64,000 nucleotides of DNA from Lysinibacillus contaminans (GCF_001278945.1 NZ_LGRV01000003.1:1-64000), one strand, 5' to 3'; numbered from the stretch's first letter, positions 1-8,400 are shown. Notes: a model not told the origin generated them from the letters alone. Made by a program: numbers and translations.

Positions 1-36
1 ACGGCGGTAACACGGGTTCGAATCCCGTAGGGGTCA
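1..36 (+). tRNA. tRNA-Glu (TTC), 3' fragment cut by the window edge
   Basis: These 36 nt are identical to the 3' half of the complete tRNA-Glu at 4233-4304, running from the anticodon-stem 3' strand through the T arm to the discriminator A. No CCA is encoded. It must be the last gene of another tRNA array lying to the left of the window. Confidence 0.93.
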
Positions 37-41
37 TACAT

Positions 42-80
42 AAAGCACGGAAAATGTTGAAAAACATCTTCTGTGCTTTT
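42..80 (+). terminator. Intrinsic terminator of the upstream tRNA array
   Basis: An AAAGCAC...GTGCTTT stem around a GAAA-type loop is followed by a T run. The same hairpin, with matching substitutions in the arms, ends the second array at 4312-4352, so the two arrays share 3' flanks as well as genes. Confidence 0.85.
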
Positions 81-346
81 TTTATGCATGGAATTGTTTA
101 AATGCCCAACAAATATTATAGAACCATAATTTAGAGCGCCAAATATCTTTTTATAAATGTGTGTTAACAAGGAATTAACATCTAATTCAAACTTTACACA
201 ATAATGTAAATTTCGTTTTTGAAATGAGTAGTTAATTGTTGGTATTGTTAGACAAGTGTAATTTGGTTTTGTAAGAAGTATTTGATGAAATTCATCTAAA
301 AGATGTTTCGTCAAATGTTGAGGGAGGATAGATTTCTTAACTTTCT

Positions 347-1400
347 TTACCCTCGTGAGAGCATTCTTTCGAGGGAACTTCGTGCTTCTTCGACTATGGG
401 TGAATCTACTTAAATACGATTATGTGGATGGCCTTGGTCAATGCTCTCGAGTGACCATAGTAGATGAGAGAGATCGATTCGATTCATCGTTAGATAAAAG
501 CAACAATTTTCGTTAAAGGAAATGATATGTTTATCTGAATTTTGCTTGATGATGCGATTAACGAGATTCATTTCTGTACCGGTTTGAACGATTTGATGCA
601 TATCAATAATGTATTTCGTTGAACCTGCGTCATCGACGGCTGCATTAACTTGACGACTACATTTGGGATGTACAATGATGCGCATGTTCGACTTTGTTTG
701 ACGGATATTGTCTGTATGCTGTACGGTAAATCCTGCATGGATAGAACAATGTAATTTCCATAAAATCACCTGAATGTTTTCTAGTGACTGTTCCGTTTCA
801 AGCGTATTCGTATGAGGATTCCAGACTGCTCTTTTTTCAAGTGGCACACCTACGTCGAACGCAGTATTTCTTCCTAAAGATTGGTCAGGTAAAAAGGCAA
901 TACGGTGTTTTTGTGTAAAAGCACATTCCAGCAGTTTTTTGCAATGGATGATGTGGCACAGGCACCGCCTTAACGTCCAAAAAGACTTTAATGGTGGCTG
1001 ACGAATTTACGTATGTTAATGGGATGATAGTGTCGCCAGAAAGTTGTTGTAAAATCGGCCATATAGCTATCGAGCAGCCTGCACGCATATCTGGTAAGCA
1101 GATATGATGTTTTTCGGTTATTTCCTCCATAAAATGTACGCCGCAAAAAACAATGTAATTAGCTTCTTTATTAGTAGCGGATAATTGAGCGAGCTATAAG
1201 GAATCTCCTGTTGCGTCGGCAAATTGAATTACTTCATCTTTCTGATAGTTATGTTCAGGGATAAATAGTTTCTGCCTAATCTTTTTTTTATGGTTATAAT
1301 TCGAGCTGCCATATCCGCTCTAGTTAATAATCTGTAATACTCTGGGAGTAATGAAGTTTGTTGTAATAAACTAGTGATTGATAAGGGAGTGAGTTCCGTT
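347..1400 (-). pseudogene. nadA: Decayed quinolinate synthase gene (nadA)
   Basis: Fragments in shifting minus-strand frames read as NadA from N to C terminus: [18 protein letters not shown], then [55 protein letters not shown]-like text, and LTMNRIDLSHLLWSLESI. The final part (EEARSSLERMLSRG, ending about 347) follows an in-frame TAA. Stops, frameshifts and a deletion of about 12 residues after the first cluster cysteine (AGCS) break the gene. NadA is the [4Fe-4S] enzyme that condenses iminoaspartate with dihydroxyacetone phosphate to quinolinate. It directly follows the nadC remnant, which preserves the ancestral operon order. Boundaries are approximate. Confidence 0.85.
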
Positions 1401-1403
1401 CGT

Positions 1404-1905
1404 TTACACAAGTGCACTAATATCAAAAGCTTTCACAGAACGGGTAATCGCACCGAGTGAAATCCACTGAATGCCAGAATCGACATATGCATGCAGGTTT
1501 CGAGTGTAATACTACCTGGAACTTCTGTTGCAATGTGCGCAGGGACAGTTGGAAGCCAAGCACGAATTTCTTCTGATGTACGATTGTCGAACATAATAAT
1601 ATCCGCGCCTGCTATAATGACTTCATCCAATTGTGCTTTTGTTTAAATCACAACTTCAATTTTGACGCTATGACTAATTTTAGCGCATTCTGTTTGAACA
1701 GCTTTTGTAATACTTCCAGCAAACGCGATATGATTATCCTTTAGCATAATAGCATCGTATAGCCCACTACGATGATTGTAAACACCAACTGTACGAACGG
1801 CATGTTTATCGAGCATATGTAAGCCTGGCATCGATTTACGTGTGTCACAAATTTTCGCATCTGTACCTGCTGTTTAATGGACAGCTAAGTTGTAATTTAA
1901 GGAGG
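1404..1905 (-). pseudogene. nadC: Decayed nicotinate-nucleotide pyrophosphorylase gene (nadC), 5' part lost
   Basis: Minus-strand fragments match the second half of NadC: ICDTRKSMPGLHMLDKHAVR, YNHRSGLYDAIMLKDNHIAF, AGSITKAVQ, VKIEVV, AGADIIMFDN, and, after a frameshift, ISLGAITRSVKAFDISALV followed by TAA at 1404-1406. There are several in-frame stops, including one just before TAGTDAKICDTRKS. The N-terminal half is not recognisable beyond about 1905. NadC turns quinolinate plus PRPP into nicotinate mononucleotide. nadA decays directly downstream. Nothing resembling nadB precedes it; the 5S-tRNA array lies there instead. Confidence 0.85.
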
Positions 1906-2226
1906 AGGGTGTATTTAGTAAGGATCCATCCATATTTGGGTAGGCATAAAAGTCTATCTATACGATATTGCCGACAAATGTGTCTTACATGCAATTATTA
2001 AATCCAACTAGAGGTTAGGGGTAGTTACTTCGTTATTAATAGAATGTAATACATTGATTAATCTAGCATTAAAAATCTGGCAATGCACTTTATATTGTTG
2101 GAGACATTAATTTAATGTTTTCTTTTGAAATGACAATTGTTATAATGGTTGACAGAGCGAAAAAATCTCTAAAATGACAATAAATTCTTCGGAAAGTAAG
2201 GATTTCTTTTATTTTATAAAAAGGTA

Positions 2227-2255
2227 TTGCGTAATGAAGAAAAACGTTATATACT
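2227..2255 (+). promoter_or_regulatory. Candidate sigma-A promoter of the 5S-tRNA array
   Basis: TTGCGT and TATACT are separated by 17 bp and lie about 50 nt upstream of the 5S gene. The rest of 1906-2304 shows a TATAAT at 2141-2146 and a TTGACA at 2149-2154 without good partners, and no gene. If the array has its own promoter, this is the best candidate. Confidence 0.35.
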
Positions 2256-2304
2256 AATTCTTGTCTTGAAGGACAGGTTAAAAAAATTCAAAACGAAATA
2301 CATA

Positions 2305-2421
2305 GTCTAGTGATGATGGCAAAGAGGTCACACCCGTTCCCATACCGAACACGGAAGTTAAGCTCTTTAGCGCCGATGGTAGTTGGGGGCTTCCCCCTGC
2401 GAGAGTAGGACGTCGCTAGGC
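2305..2421 (+). rRNA. rrf: 5S ribosomal RNA
   Basis: The core (GAGGTCACACCCGTTCCC, CCGAACACGGAAGTTAAGC, GGTAGTTGGGGG) is that of Bacillus 5S rRNA. The first 11 and last 11 nt pair as helix I with some G-U pairs, giving 117 nt. No 23S sequence precedes it; upstream is about 400 nt of spacer and then the nadC remnant, so the gene is separated from a normal rRNA operon and leads a tRNA array. Confidence 0.95.
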
Positions 2422-2431
2422 ATAATACCCA

Positions 2432-2507
2432 GGAGGATTAGCTCAGCTGGGAGAGCATCTGCCTTACAAGCAGAGGGTCGGCGGTTCGAGCCCGTCATCC
2501 TCCACCA
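2432..2507 (+). tRNA. tRNA-Val (TAC)
   Basis: Complete cloverleaf with anticodon TAC and encoded CCA. It is first in the array, 10 nt after the 5S gene, as in the B. subtilis trnB order. Confidence 0.97.
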
Positions 2508-2510
2508 TAT

Positions 2511-2586
<76 letters not shown>

Positions 2587-2592
2587 TTTTTA

Positions 2593-2668
2593 GAGCCATT
2601 AGCTCAGTTGGTAGAGCATCTGACTTTTAATCAGAGGGTCGAAGGTTCGAGTCCTTCATGGCTCACCA
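2593..2668 (+). tRNA. tRNA-Lys (TTT)
   Basis: Complete cloverleaf, anticodon TTT, CCA encoded. Its U34 is a likely substrate of the MnmM/MnmL pair encoded at 33556-35090. Confidence 0.97.
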
Positions 2669-2689
2669 TTTAAATTGCCAAGTAAATAT

Positions 2690-2774
2690 GCGGGTGTGGC
2701 GGAATTGGCAGACGCACTAGACTTAGGATCTAGCGCCGCAAGGCGTGGGGGTTCGACTCCCTTCACCCGCACCA
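2690..2774 (+). tRNA. tRNA-Leu (TAG)
   Basis: Class II tRNA with a long variable arm, anticodon TAG, CCA encoded. Confidence 0.97.
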
Positions 2775-2819
2775 TTTCTTTAATTTCATAATTGCCAGGA
2801 TAAATAAATCTAAGCACAT

Positions 2820-2894
2820 GCGGAAGTAGTTCAGTGGTAGAACACCACCTTGCCAAGGTGGGGGTCGCGAGTTCGAACCTCGTCTTCCGCTCCA
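2820..2894 (+). tRNA. tRNA-Gly (GCC)
   Basis: Anticodon GCC in a GC-rich anticodon stem, discriminator T, CCA encoded. Confidence 0.97.
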
Positions 2895-2900
2895 AAATGT

Positions 2901-2989
2901 GCCGGGGTGGCGGAACTGGCAGACGCACAGGACTTAAAATCCTGCGGTGAGTGATCACCGTGCCGGTTCGATTCCGGCCCTCGGCACCA
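2901..2989 (+). tRNA. tRNA-Leu (TAA)
   Basis: Class II tRNA with a long variable arm, anticodon TAA, CCA encoded. Confidence 0.97.
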
Positions 2990-3008
2990 TTTTATTTTAT
3001 GCTTATTA

Positions 3009-3085
<77 letters not shown>

Positions 3086-3094
3086 TATATATTT

Positions 3095-3171
3095 CGGAAT
3101 GTAGCTCAGCTTGGTAGAGCACTTGGTTTGGGACCAAGGGGTCGTAGGTTCGAATCCTGTCATTCCGACCA
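3095..3171 (+). tRNA. tRNA-Pro (TGG)
   Basis: Anticodon TGG, CCA encoded, complete cloverleaf. Confidence 0.97.
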
Positions 3172-3194
3172 TTTCTTAAAAACATACCCATTAT

Positions 3195-3270
3195 GGGGCC
3201 TTAGCTCAGCTGGGAGAGCGCCTGCCTTGCACGCAGGAGGTCAGCGGTTCGATCCCGCTAGGCTCCACCA
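3195..3270 (+). tRNA. tRNA-Ala (TGC)
   Basis: Anticodon TGC, CCA encoded, complete cloverleaf. Confidence 0.97.
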
Positions 3271-3295
3271 TAAATTATAACCATATAAAGATCCT

Positions 3296-3369
3296 GGCGG
3301 CGTAGCTCAGCTGGCTAGAGCATTCGGTTCATACCCGAAAGGTCGTGGGTTCGACTCCCTCTGCCGCCA
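3296..3369 (+). tRNA. Elongator tRNA-Met (CAT), no encoded CCA
   Basis: GGCGGCG acceptor arm and CAT anticodon match the elongator tRNA-Met of Bacillus. The gene ends at the discriminator A and is followed by TCT, so CCA must be added after transcription. Confidence 0.92.
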
Positions 3370-3376
3370 TCTTAAA

Positions 3377-3453
3377 GGACCTTTAGCTCAGTTGGTTAGA
3401 GCAGACGGCTCATAACCGTCCGGTCGCAGGTTCGAGTCCTGCAAGGTCCACCA
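3377..3453 (+). tRNA. tRNA-Ile2 (CAT, lysidine type)
   Basis: The GGACCTTTAGCTC acceptor and D arm with a CAT anticodon correspond to the Bacillus tRNA-Ile whose C34 is changed to lysidine by TilS to read AUA. It sits between Met and Ser(TGA), its usual place in the trnB order. A methionine reading of the anticodon alone would be wrong. Confidence 0.88.
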
Positions 3454-3468
3454 TTTATATATTGTTAC

Positions 3469-3561
3469 GGAGGTATACCCAAGTTCGGCTGAAGGGATCG
3501 GTCTTGAAAACCGACAGGCGGGTAACACCGCGCGGGGGTTCGAATCCCTCTACCTCCTCCA
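3469..3561 (+). tRNA. tRNA-Ser (TGA)
   Basis: Class II tRNA, anticodon TGA, long variable arm, CCA encoded. Confidence 0.97.
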
Positions 3562-3607
3562 TTTTCATTGTAAATAATTGGTGTCTTATAAACTCGAATA
3601 ATATTGT

Positions 3608-3682
<75 letters not shown>

Positions 3683-3686
3683 AAAT

Positions 3687-3762
3687 GGTCCCGTGGTGTA
3701 GCGGTTAACATGCCTGCCTGTCACGCAGGAGATCGCCGGTTCGATCCCGGTCGGGACCGCCA
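3687..3762 (+). tRNA. tRNA-Asp (GTC)
   Basis: Anticodon GTC, CCA encoded, complete cloverleaf. Confidence 0.97.
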
Positions 3763-3799
3763 TTTTTTAAAAAAAGATTAGTTAATTCTAATCGAATAT

Positions 3800-3875
3800 G
3801 GGTCAGTAGCTCAGTTGGTAGAGCATTAGATTGAAGCTCTAAGTGTCGGCGGTTCGATTCCGTCCTGACCCACCA
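3800..3875 (+). tRNA. tRNA-Phe (GAA)
   Basis: Anticodon loop TTGAAGC gives GAA with G at position 37; CCA encoded. In B. subtilis trnB a tRNA-His follows Phe; here only five nt separate Phe from Gly. Confidence 0.95.
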
Positions 3876-3880
3876 TATTC

Positions 3881-3954
3881 GCGGGTGTAGTTTAGTGGTA
3901 AAACCTCAGCCTTCCAAGCTGATGATGAGAGTTCGATTCTCTTCACCCGCTCCA
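3881..3954 (+). tRNA. tRNA-Gly (TCC)
   Basis: Anticodon TCC, discriminator T, CCA encoded. Confidence 0.97.
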
Positions 3955-3958
3955 TAGA

Positions 3959-4032
<74 letters not shown>

Positions 4033-4039
4033 TCATTAT

Positions 4040-4116
4040 TCCGAAGTAGCTCAGTTGGTAGTAGCACCTGACTGTTAATCAGGTTGTCGCAGGTTCGAGT
4101 CCTGCCTTCGGAGCCA
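4040..4116 (+). tRNA. tRNA-Asn (GTT)
   Basis: Anticodon GTT, CCA encoded. The D arm reads GGTAGTAGC, which leaves the fourth D-stem pair mismatched. Confidence 0.95.
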
Positions 4117-4129
4117 TTTTTTTATTTGT

Positions 4130-4220
4130 GGGGAAGTACCCAAGCGGCTCAAGGGGCGCCCCTGCTAAGGGTGTAGATCGCGTAAGCGGTGCGAGGGTTC
4201 GAATCCCTCCTTCTCCGCCA
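4130..4220 (+). tRNA. tRNA-Ser (GCT)
   Basis: Class II tRNA, anticodon GCT, variable arm GATCGCGTAAGCGGTGC, CCA encoded. Confidence 0.96.
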
Positions 4221-4232
4221 CAATAAAAATTC

Positions 4233-4304
4233 GGCCCCTTGGTCAAGCGGTTAAGACACCGCCCTTTCACGGCGGTAACACGGGTTCGAATCCCGTAGGG
4301 GTCA
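4233..4304 (+). tRNA. tRNA-Glu (TTC), last gene of the array
   Basis: Anticodon TTC in a CCGCC/GGCGG stem; no CCA encoded. Its 3' half is identical to the fragment at 1-36. Confidence 0.96.
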
Positions 4305-4311
4305 TACTTAA

Positions 4312-4352
4312 AGCACAGAAGATGTTGAAAAACGTCATCTGTGCTTTTTTTT
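4312..4352 (+). terminator. Intrinsic terminator of the 5S-tRNA array
   Basis: AAAGCACAGA pairs with TCTGTGCTTT and is followed by a T run. It is homologous to the terminator at 42-80. Confidence 0.87.
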
Positions 4353-4409
4353 GTATTTGGAAATTATTTCAGATAAGATGTTGATAGAATAAAGATAGGG
4401 GGCATTGAT

Positions 4410-5624
4410 ATGAAAGACAAATTAAAGTGGGTTAAAAATAAACAACTCCGTGTGCAAGGAAACAAAGAACAAGTAGTGACTTTGCTAGAACATTTCACCG
4501 TAGAGCAGGTGGATCGTGTGGAGCGATTCCATCGTACATATGGGAAGTTTGAAGAGACTCCTTTGCGAAGATTGGATGCTTTAGCAGCTGATGTAGGCGT
4601 AGATCAGATTTGTGTGAAGGATGAGTCCTACCGATTTGGCTTAAATGCGTTCAAGGTGCTAGGTGGCGTTTATGCGTTAGGACAGTATTTAGCAAAGGTG
4701 TTAGGAAAAAATATTGATGAGCTGTCGTTTGAGGAATTGAAGTTGCCAGAAGTGAAGAAACGGTTAGGAGAATTGACGTTTATTTCAACGACGGATGGTA
4801 ATCATGGACGTGGTGTGGCTTGGGCTGCGAGAGAGCTTGGCTTTAAGGCGCGTATTTATATGCCAGCTGGCAGTGCAGAGGAACGTCTAGACAATATAAA
4901 AAATGAAGGCGCTTATGCTGAAATTACACAAATGAATTATGATGATACGGTTCGTTATACCTCACAGCTTGCTGAGGAAAACGGTTGGATTATTGTGCAA
5001 GATACGATGTGGGAAGGCTATGAAGAAATCCCACTATGGATCATGCAAGGCTATACAACGTTAATGAAAGAAGTTGTACAACAACTTGAAGAAGCACCAA
5101 CGCATGTATTTTTGCAGGCGGGGGTAGGTTCTTTTGCAAGTGCAATGGTGGCGTTTTTACAGCAGTATTACAAGCCGGATATAACGTTCGTATTGGTGGA
5201 GCCACATGTAGCAAATTGTTATTATGAAAGCTTTAAACGGGGGACAGAACAATCTGTGAATGTTGGTGGCGCGATGCAGACGATTATGGCGGGGCTTGCA
5301 TGTGGGGAGCCGAGTCCGGTTGCATGGAATATATTGAAAGCCTATACGAAGGTGAGCGTTAGCTGTGCTGAGGACGTCGCTGCTACAGGAATGCGAGTAC
5401 TGGGAAATCCACTAGAAATGGATCCTAGAATTATTGCAGGAGAGTCTGGTGCGGTGCCAGCAGGATGTTTTTATGCCATTATGACCGACAGTAACTATCA
5501 GGATTTAAAAGAGGTGCTGCAAATAAATACCACTTCGCGTGTATTATTAGTTAACACTGAAGGCGATACGGATGTTAACAATTATCGTGATATTATGTGG
5601 CATGGGAAATATCCAACTATTTAA
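4410..5624 (+). CDS. dpaL: Diaminopropionate ammonia-lyase (YgeX/DpaL family)
   Basis: PLP fold-type II enzyme converting 2,3-diaminopropionate to pyruvate and ammonia in the cytosol. The 404-residue product shows the family motif KDESYRFGLNAFKVLGG with the Schiff-base lysine at about K82, the phosphate-binding segment TTDGNHGRGVAWAA (D129), the QDTMWEGYEEIPLWIMQGY segment with D198, and MAGLACGEPSP plus GESGAVPAG near the C-terminus. These match E. coli YgeX along its whole length, by recollection. GGGGG precedes the ATG by 9 nt. It follows the tRNA terminator and stands alone. A threonine dehydratase annotation is possible but the ESYRFGLNAFK motif argues for DpaL. Confidence 0.9.
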   Translation: MKDKLKWVKNKQLRVQGNKEQVVTLLEHFTVEQVDRVERFHRTYGKFEETPLRRLDALAADVGVDQICVKDESYRFGLNAFKVLGGVYALGQYLAKVLGKNIDELSFEELKLPEVKKRLGELTFISTTDGNHGRGVAWAARELGFKARIYMPAGSAEERLDNIKNEGAYAEITQMNYDDTVRYTSQLAEENGWIIVQDTMWEGYEEIPLWIMQGYTTLMKEVVQQLEEAPTHVFLQAGVGSFASAMVAFLQQYYKPDITFVLVEPHVANCYYESFKRGTEQSVNVGGAMQTIMAGLACGEPSPVAWNILKAYTKVSVSCAEDVAATGMRVLGNPLEMDPRIIAGESGAVPAGCFYAIMTDSNYQDLKEVLQINTTSRVLLVNTEGDTDVNNYRDIMWHGKYPTI

Positions 5625-5662
5625 AAACGAAAGTGAAGTAAGATTTATTTTAAAGTTTCAGA

Positions 5663-5691
5663 TTGTTTGAAAATATCTGGTATTCTATAAT
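5663..5691 (+). promoter_or_regulatory. Sigma-A promoter of ilvE
   Basis: TTGTTT, a 17-bp spacer and a perfect TATAAT lie 36 nt before the ilvE start. No T-box or other leader structure fits in the short 5' region. Confidence 0.6.
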
Positions 5692-5726
5692 AGAAAGTAA
5701 AGTTGGTAGAGTGAGGAGTTTTTTAG

Positions 5727-6797
5727 ATGACAGCATTTCCTATTCAAGTTGAACGTACGAGAACATTAAAGGATAAGCCAGATATACATACATTAGGTTT
5801 TGGTCAAGTTTTCACAGATCACATGTTTGTGATGGACTATACAGAGGGGGAAGGTTGGCATTCCGCGCGTATTATGCCGTATCAACCAATTACACTTGAT
5901 CCGTCTGCGATGGTTTTCCATTATGGCCAAACAGTTTTTGAGGGGATGAAAGCATATGTAACGGCTACAAATGAAGTTCTTTTATTTCGCCCGGAACGTA
6001 ACTTTCAACGCTTAAATCATTCGAATGATCGTATGTGTATTCCAACGATTAATGAGGCGCATGCATTGGTTGCACTGAAGGAGCTTGTGCAGCTTGATCG
6101 TGAGTGGATTCCAACAGCGCCAGGTACATCTTTATACATTCGACCATTCATTATTGCAACAGAACCATATTTAGGCGTGGCTGCATCAAAGAATTATCAG
6201 TTCATTATTATTATGTCGCCAGTCGGTTCTTACTATAAAGAGGGGCTTAATCCTGTGAAAATTTTAGTTGAAAAGCAATATGTGCGTGCTGCTAAAGGTG
6301 GTACAGGCGAAGCAAAAACAGGCGGAAACTATGCAAGTAGTTTAAAAGCAGCTGAGCTTGCGTCCAAAGAAGGCTATGCACAAACACTGTGGCTAGACAG
6401 TATAGAAAATAAATATATTGAAGAAGTAGGAAGTATGAATATTTTCTTTAAAATTAATGGAACAGTCATTACACCAGCATTAAATGGCAGTATACTACCT
6501 GGTATTACACGGGACTCGATTCTCCATATGCTACATTCGCAAAATATCCCTGTTGAAGAACGTCGTATTTCTGTAGATGAGGTTGTGGAAGCATATGAAA
6601 ATGGCACACTTGAAGAGGCATTTGGCACAGGAACAGCTGCTGTAATTTCGCCGATTGGTGAATTTAAATATGGGGAGCAACAAATACTTGTCAATAACAA
6701 TGAAATTGGACTATTGACGCAATCATTGTACGACAAGTTAACAGGTATTCAAAATGGAACAATTGAAGACACATTTGATTGGACTGTAATTATTTAA
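5727..6797 (+). CDS. ilvE: Branched-chain amino acid aminotransferase
   Basis: Fold-type IV PLP transaminase acting on Leu, Ile and Val and their 2-oxo acids. The 356-residue length fits the eukaryote-like BCAT class (B. subtilis YbgE/YwaA). Visible motifs are FHYGQTVFEGMKAY near residue 65, LYIRPFIIATEPYLGV near 136, and GGTGEAKTGGNYASSLKAA with the PLP lysine at about K197, then EVGSMNIFFK and LPGITRDSIL. A GAGG-type ribosome site precedes the ATG. It is monocistronic: its own promoter lies upstream and a terminator at 6884-6931. Confidence 0.93.
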   Translation: MTAFPIQVERTRTLKDKPDIHTLGFGQVFTDHMFVMDYTEGEGWHSARIMPYQPITLDPSAMVFHYGQTVFEGMKAYVTATNEVLLFRPERNFQRLNHSNDRMCIPTINEAHALVALKELVQLDREWIPTAPGTSLYIRPFIIATEPYLGVAASKNYQFIIIMSPVGSYYKEGLNPVKILVEKQYVRAAKGGTGEAKTGGNYASSLKAAELASKEGYAQTLWLDSIENKYIEEVGSMNIFFKINGTVITPALNGSILPGITRDSILHMLHSQNIPVEERRISVDEVVEAYENGTLEEAFGTGTAAVISPIGEFKYGEQQILVNNNEIGLLTQSLYDKLTGIQNGTIEDTFDWTVII

Positions 6798-6883
6798 TAA
6801 AATGATTCTCCTTTGAAAGCAAAAAAATAGGTGTAGTGGCTTATGACGATGAATCGGACCGCATGCCTATAATACGTGATCTA

Positions 6884-6931
6884 AAAAAGCTATGTTTCTC
6901 ACAATTTTTTATGAGAAACATAGCTTTTTTT
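6884..6931 (+). terminator. Terminator downstream of ilvE
   Basis: AAGCTATGTTTCTCA pairs with TGAGAAACATAGCTT and is followed by T7; a strong hairpin. Confidence 0.9.
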
Positions 6932-7005
6932 ATAAAATCAGGGAGAGGGATGTTTATTGAGATTATTGTGTTGAATATATAGGTTTCTGAGGGCAGTATT
7001 TTTTC

Positions 7006-7036
7006 TTGACTTTGACGTTGCGTAAAGGTTTACAGT
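7006..7036 (+). promoter_or_regulatory. MerR-type promoter and operator of the 7059 regulator
   Basis: TTGACT and TACAGT are 19 bp apart, the stretched spacing typical of MerR-activated promoters. Between them is an inverted repeat, ACTTTGACG-TTG-CGTAAAGGT (7009-7029), containing the CGTTGCGT core known from Mta/TipA-type operators. It lies just upstream of the regulator, so autoactivation is expected. Confidence 0.75.
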
Positions 7037-7058
7037 ATGGATAGTGGAGGTGAAAGCT

Positions 7059-7820
7059 ATGGAATATACGATTCAAGAGCTGGCGAAATTATCTGGAGTT
7101 AGTACGAGAACTTTGCGCTATTATGATGAAATTGGCTTGTTGAAGCCAGCAAGAACGAATGAGGCAGGTTACCGATTTTATGAACAAGATGAGCTTGATA
7201 TGTTACAGCAAATTTTATTTTACCGAGCGTTGGATATGAAGTTGGCGACGATTCAAAAAATCATTCAAGCTCCTGATTTTCAGCAAAAAGAGGCACTTGA
7301 ATCGCATCGAGTTGCACTACTACAACGAAAACAACAACTCGACCAGTTATTACAAACAGTTGAACAAAGCATTCAATCACTAGAGGAGGATATACCAATG
7401 ACGAACGAAGAAAAATTTAAGGGCTTTAAAGAAAAGCTTATCGGGGATAATGAAAAACAATACGGTGAGGAAATTCGTGAAAAATATGGGGATGAAACAG
7501 TTGATGCATCCAACGCGAAACTAAGAAATATGACAGAGAAACAGTATGAAGCAATGCAACAGCTCGAGCACCAGTTATTTGATCGCTTAAAAGAAGCGAT
7601 GGAAATTGGCGATACATCAAGTGATATAGCAATGGAGGTAGCGGAATTACACAAGCGCTGGTTAAGCTTCAATTGGTCGAAATATTCGAAGGAAGCACAT
7701 GCTGGCTTAGCGCAGATGTATGTAGCAGATGAGCGATTTACGGCCTACTATGATGAGCGTGTAACGCCGGGTGCAGCGCAGTTTTTACACGATGCTATTC
7801 TTGTCTATACACAAAATTAA
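7059..7820 (+). CDS. MerR-family regulator with TipAS effector domain
   Basis: Residues 1-70 form a MerR winged helix (MEYTIQELAKLSGVSTRTLR, YYDEIGLLKPARTNEAGYRFY), followed by a coiled-coil dimerisation helix to about 110 and a C-terminal TipAS-like helical domain (KFKGFKEKLIGDNEKQYGEEIREKYG, WLSFNWSKYSKEAHAGLAQMYVADERF). TipAS domains bind diverse antibiotics or peptides; the effector here is unknown. An in-frame GTG at 7044 exists, but the ATG at 7059 is preferred because GGAGG lies 8 nt before it. B. subtilis Mta and Streptomyces TipA are the closest well-known relatives. No efflux gene is adjacent. Confidence 0.88.
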   Translation: MEYTIQELAKLSGVSTRTLRYYDEIGLLKPARTNEAGYRFYEQDELDMLQQILFYRALDMKLATIQKIIQAPDFQQKEALESHRVALLQRKQQLDQLLQTVEQSIQSLEEDIPMTNEEKFKGFKEKLIGDNEKQYGEEIREKYGDETVDASNAKLRNMTEKQYEAMQQLEHQLFDRLKEAMEIGDTSSDIAMEVAELHKRWLSFNWSKYSKEAHAGLAQMYVADERFTAYYDERVTPGAAQFLHDAILVYTQN

Positions 7821-7897
7821 ACGAACTATCCCTTTGACTGGTGTTTAGAAAAGATATTTTAGGAAAAAATACAGAAAAGGCAAAGGGAGGCGTTTTT

Positions 7898-8353
7898 TTG
7901 AAAGAACAAACAATAGCCAAGTTAAAAAAACAATTAGAACAGGAATTAAAGGAAGTAGAGCAACAGATGGAAGCTTCTGAGATGCCTGAGACAACGGAAT
8001 TATCAAATTATGATAATCATCCAGCCGATAATGCGAGTGACTTAACAGATCAATTAACGGAAATGGCAATAGATGAGCACCGTAGTGACAATGCTGAGGA
8101 AATTAAACGAGCCCTCCAAGCAATGGAGGACGGCACATATGGCGTTTGTTCGGTATGTGGAGAAGAGATTCCACTTGGACGACTAGAGGCAATGCCAAAA
8201 GCGTTGACGTGTGTAGAGCATGCGGAGCATCATGATGAGGGTTTAAGACCTGTGGAAGAGGAAGTGCTATCGGCTTCACCTAAATTTTCGGATGATTTTG
8301 AAGAGGTCGAGGCATTTGGCTCATCGGATACAGAGTCAGATCAAAATATGTAA
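7898..8353 (+). CDS. yteA: TraR/DksA-type zinc-finger protein (YteA-like)
   Basis: The product has a coiled-coil N-terminal half rich in Lys and Glu, a central DNASDLTDQLTEMAIDEH segment and a zinc finger CSVC-(17)-CVEH (about C84, C87, C105, H108), so the fourth ligand is probably His rather than the Cys of classical DksA. DksA/TraR proteins act at the RNA polymerase secondary channel; YteA's exact role is unclear. The open frame begins at GTG 7841, but a TTG at 7898 directly follows AAAGGGAGG with proper spacing and is chosen, giving 151 residues. yteA next to menA is also the B. subtilis arrangement. Confidence 0.85.
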   Translation: MKEQTIAKLKKQLEQELKEVEQQMEASEMPETTELSNYDNHPADNASDLTDQLTEMAIDEHRSDNAEEIKRALQAMEDGTYGVCSVCGEEIPLGRLEAMPKALTCVEHAEHHDEGLRPVEEEVLSASPKFSDDFEEVEAFGSSDTESDQNM

Positions 8354-8400
8354 GCTTTCTTTACCTCTGGCAGTATAATAGCTGTATGAGGTGAAGAAGT

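Noticed and set aside
281..315. Imperfect hairpin TTTGATGAAA...TTTCGTCAAA beyond the nadA remnant
   Set aside because: No T run on either strand and it lies beside a dead gene; probably a decayed terminator at most.
2141..2154. TATAAT followed by TTGACA upstream of the 5S gene
   Set aside because: The two boxes are in the wrong order and neither has a partner at 16-18 bp; the 2227-2255 pair is better.
6374..6736. 120-codon minus-strand frame inside ilvE
   Set aside because: Antisense shadow; serine-rich low-complexity composition typical of reverse reading.
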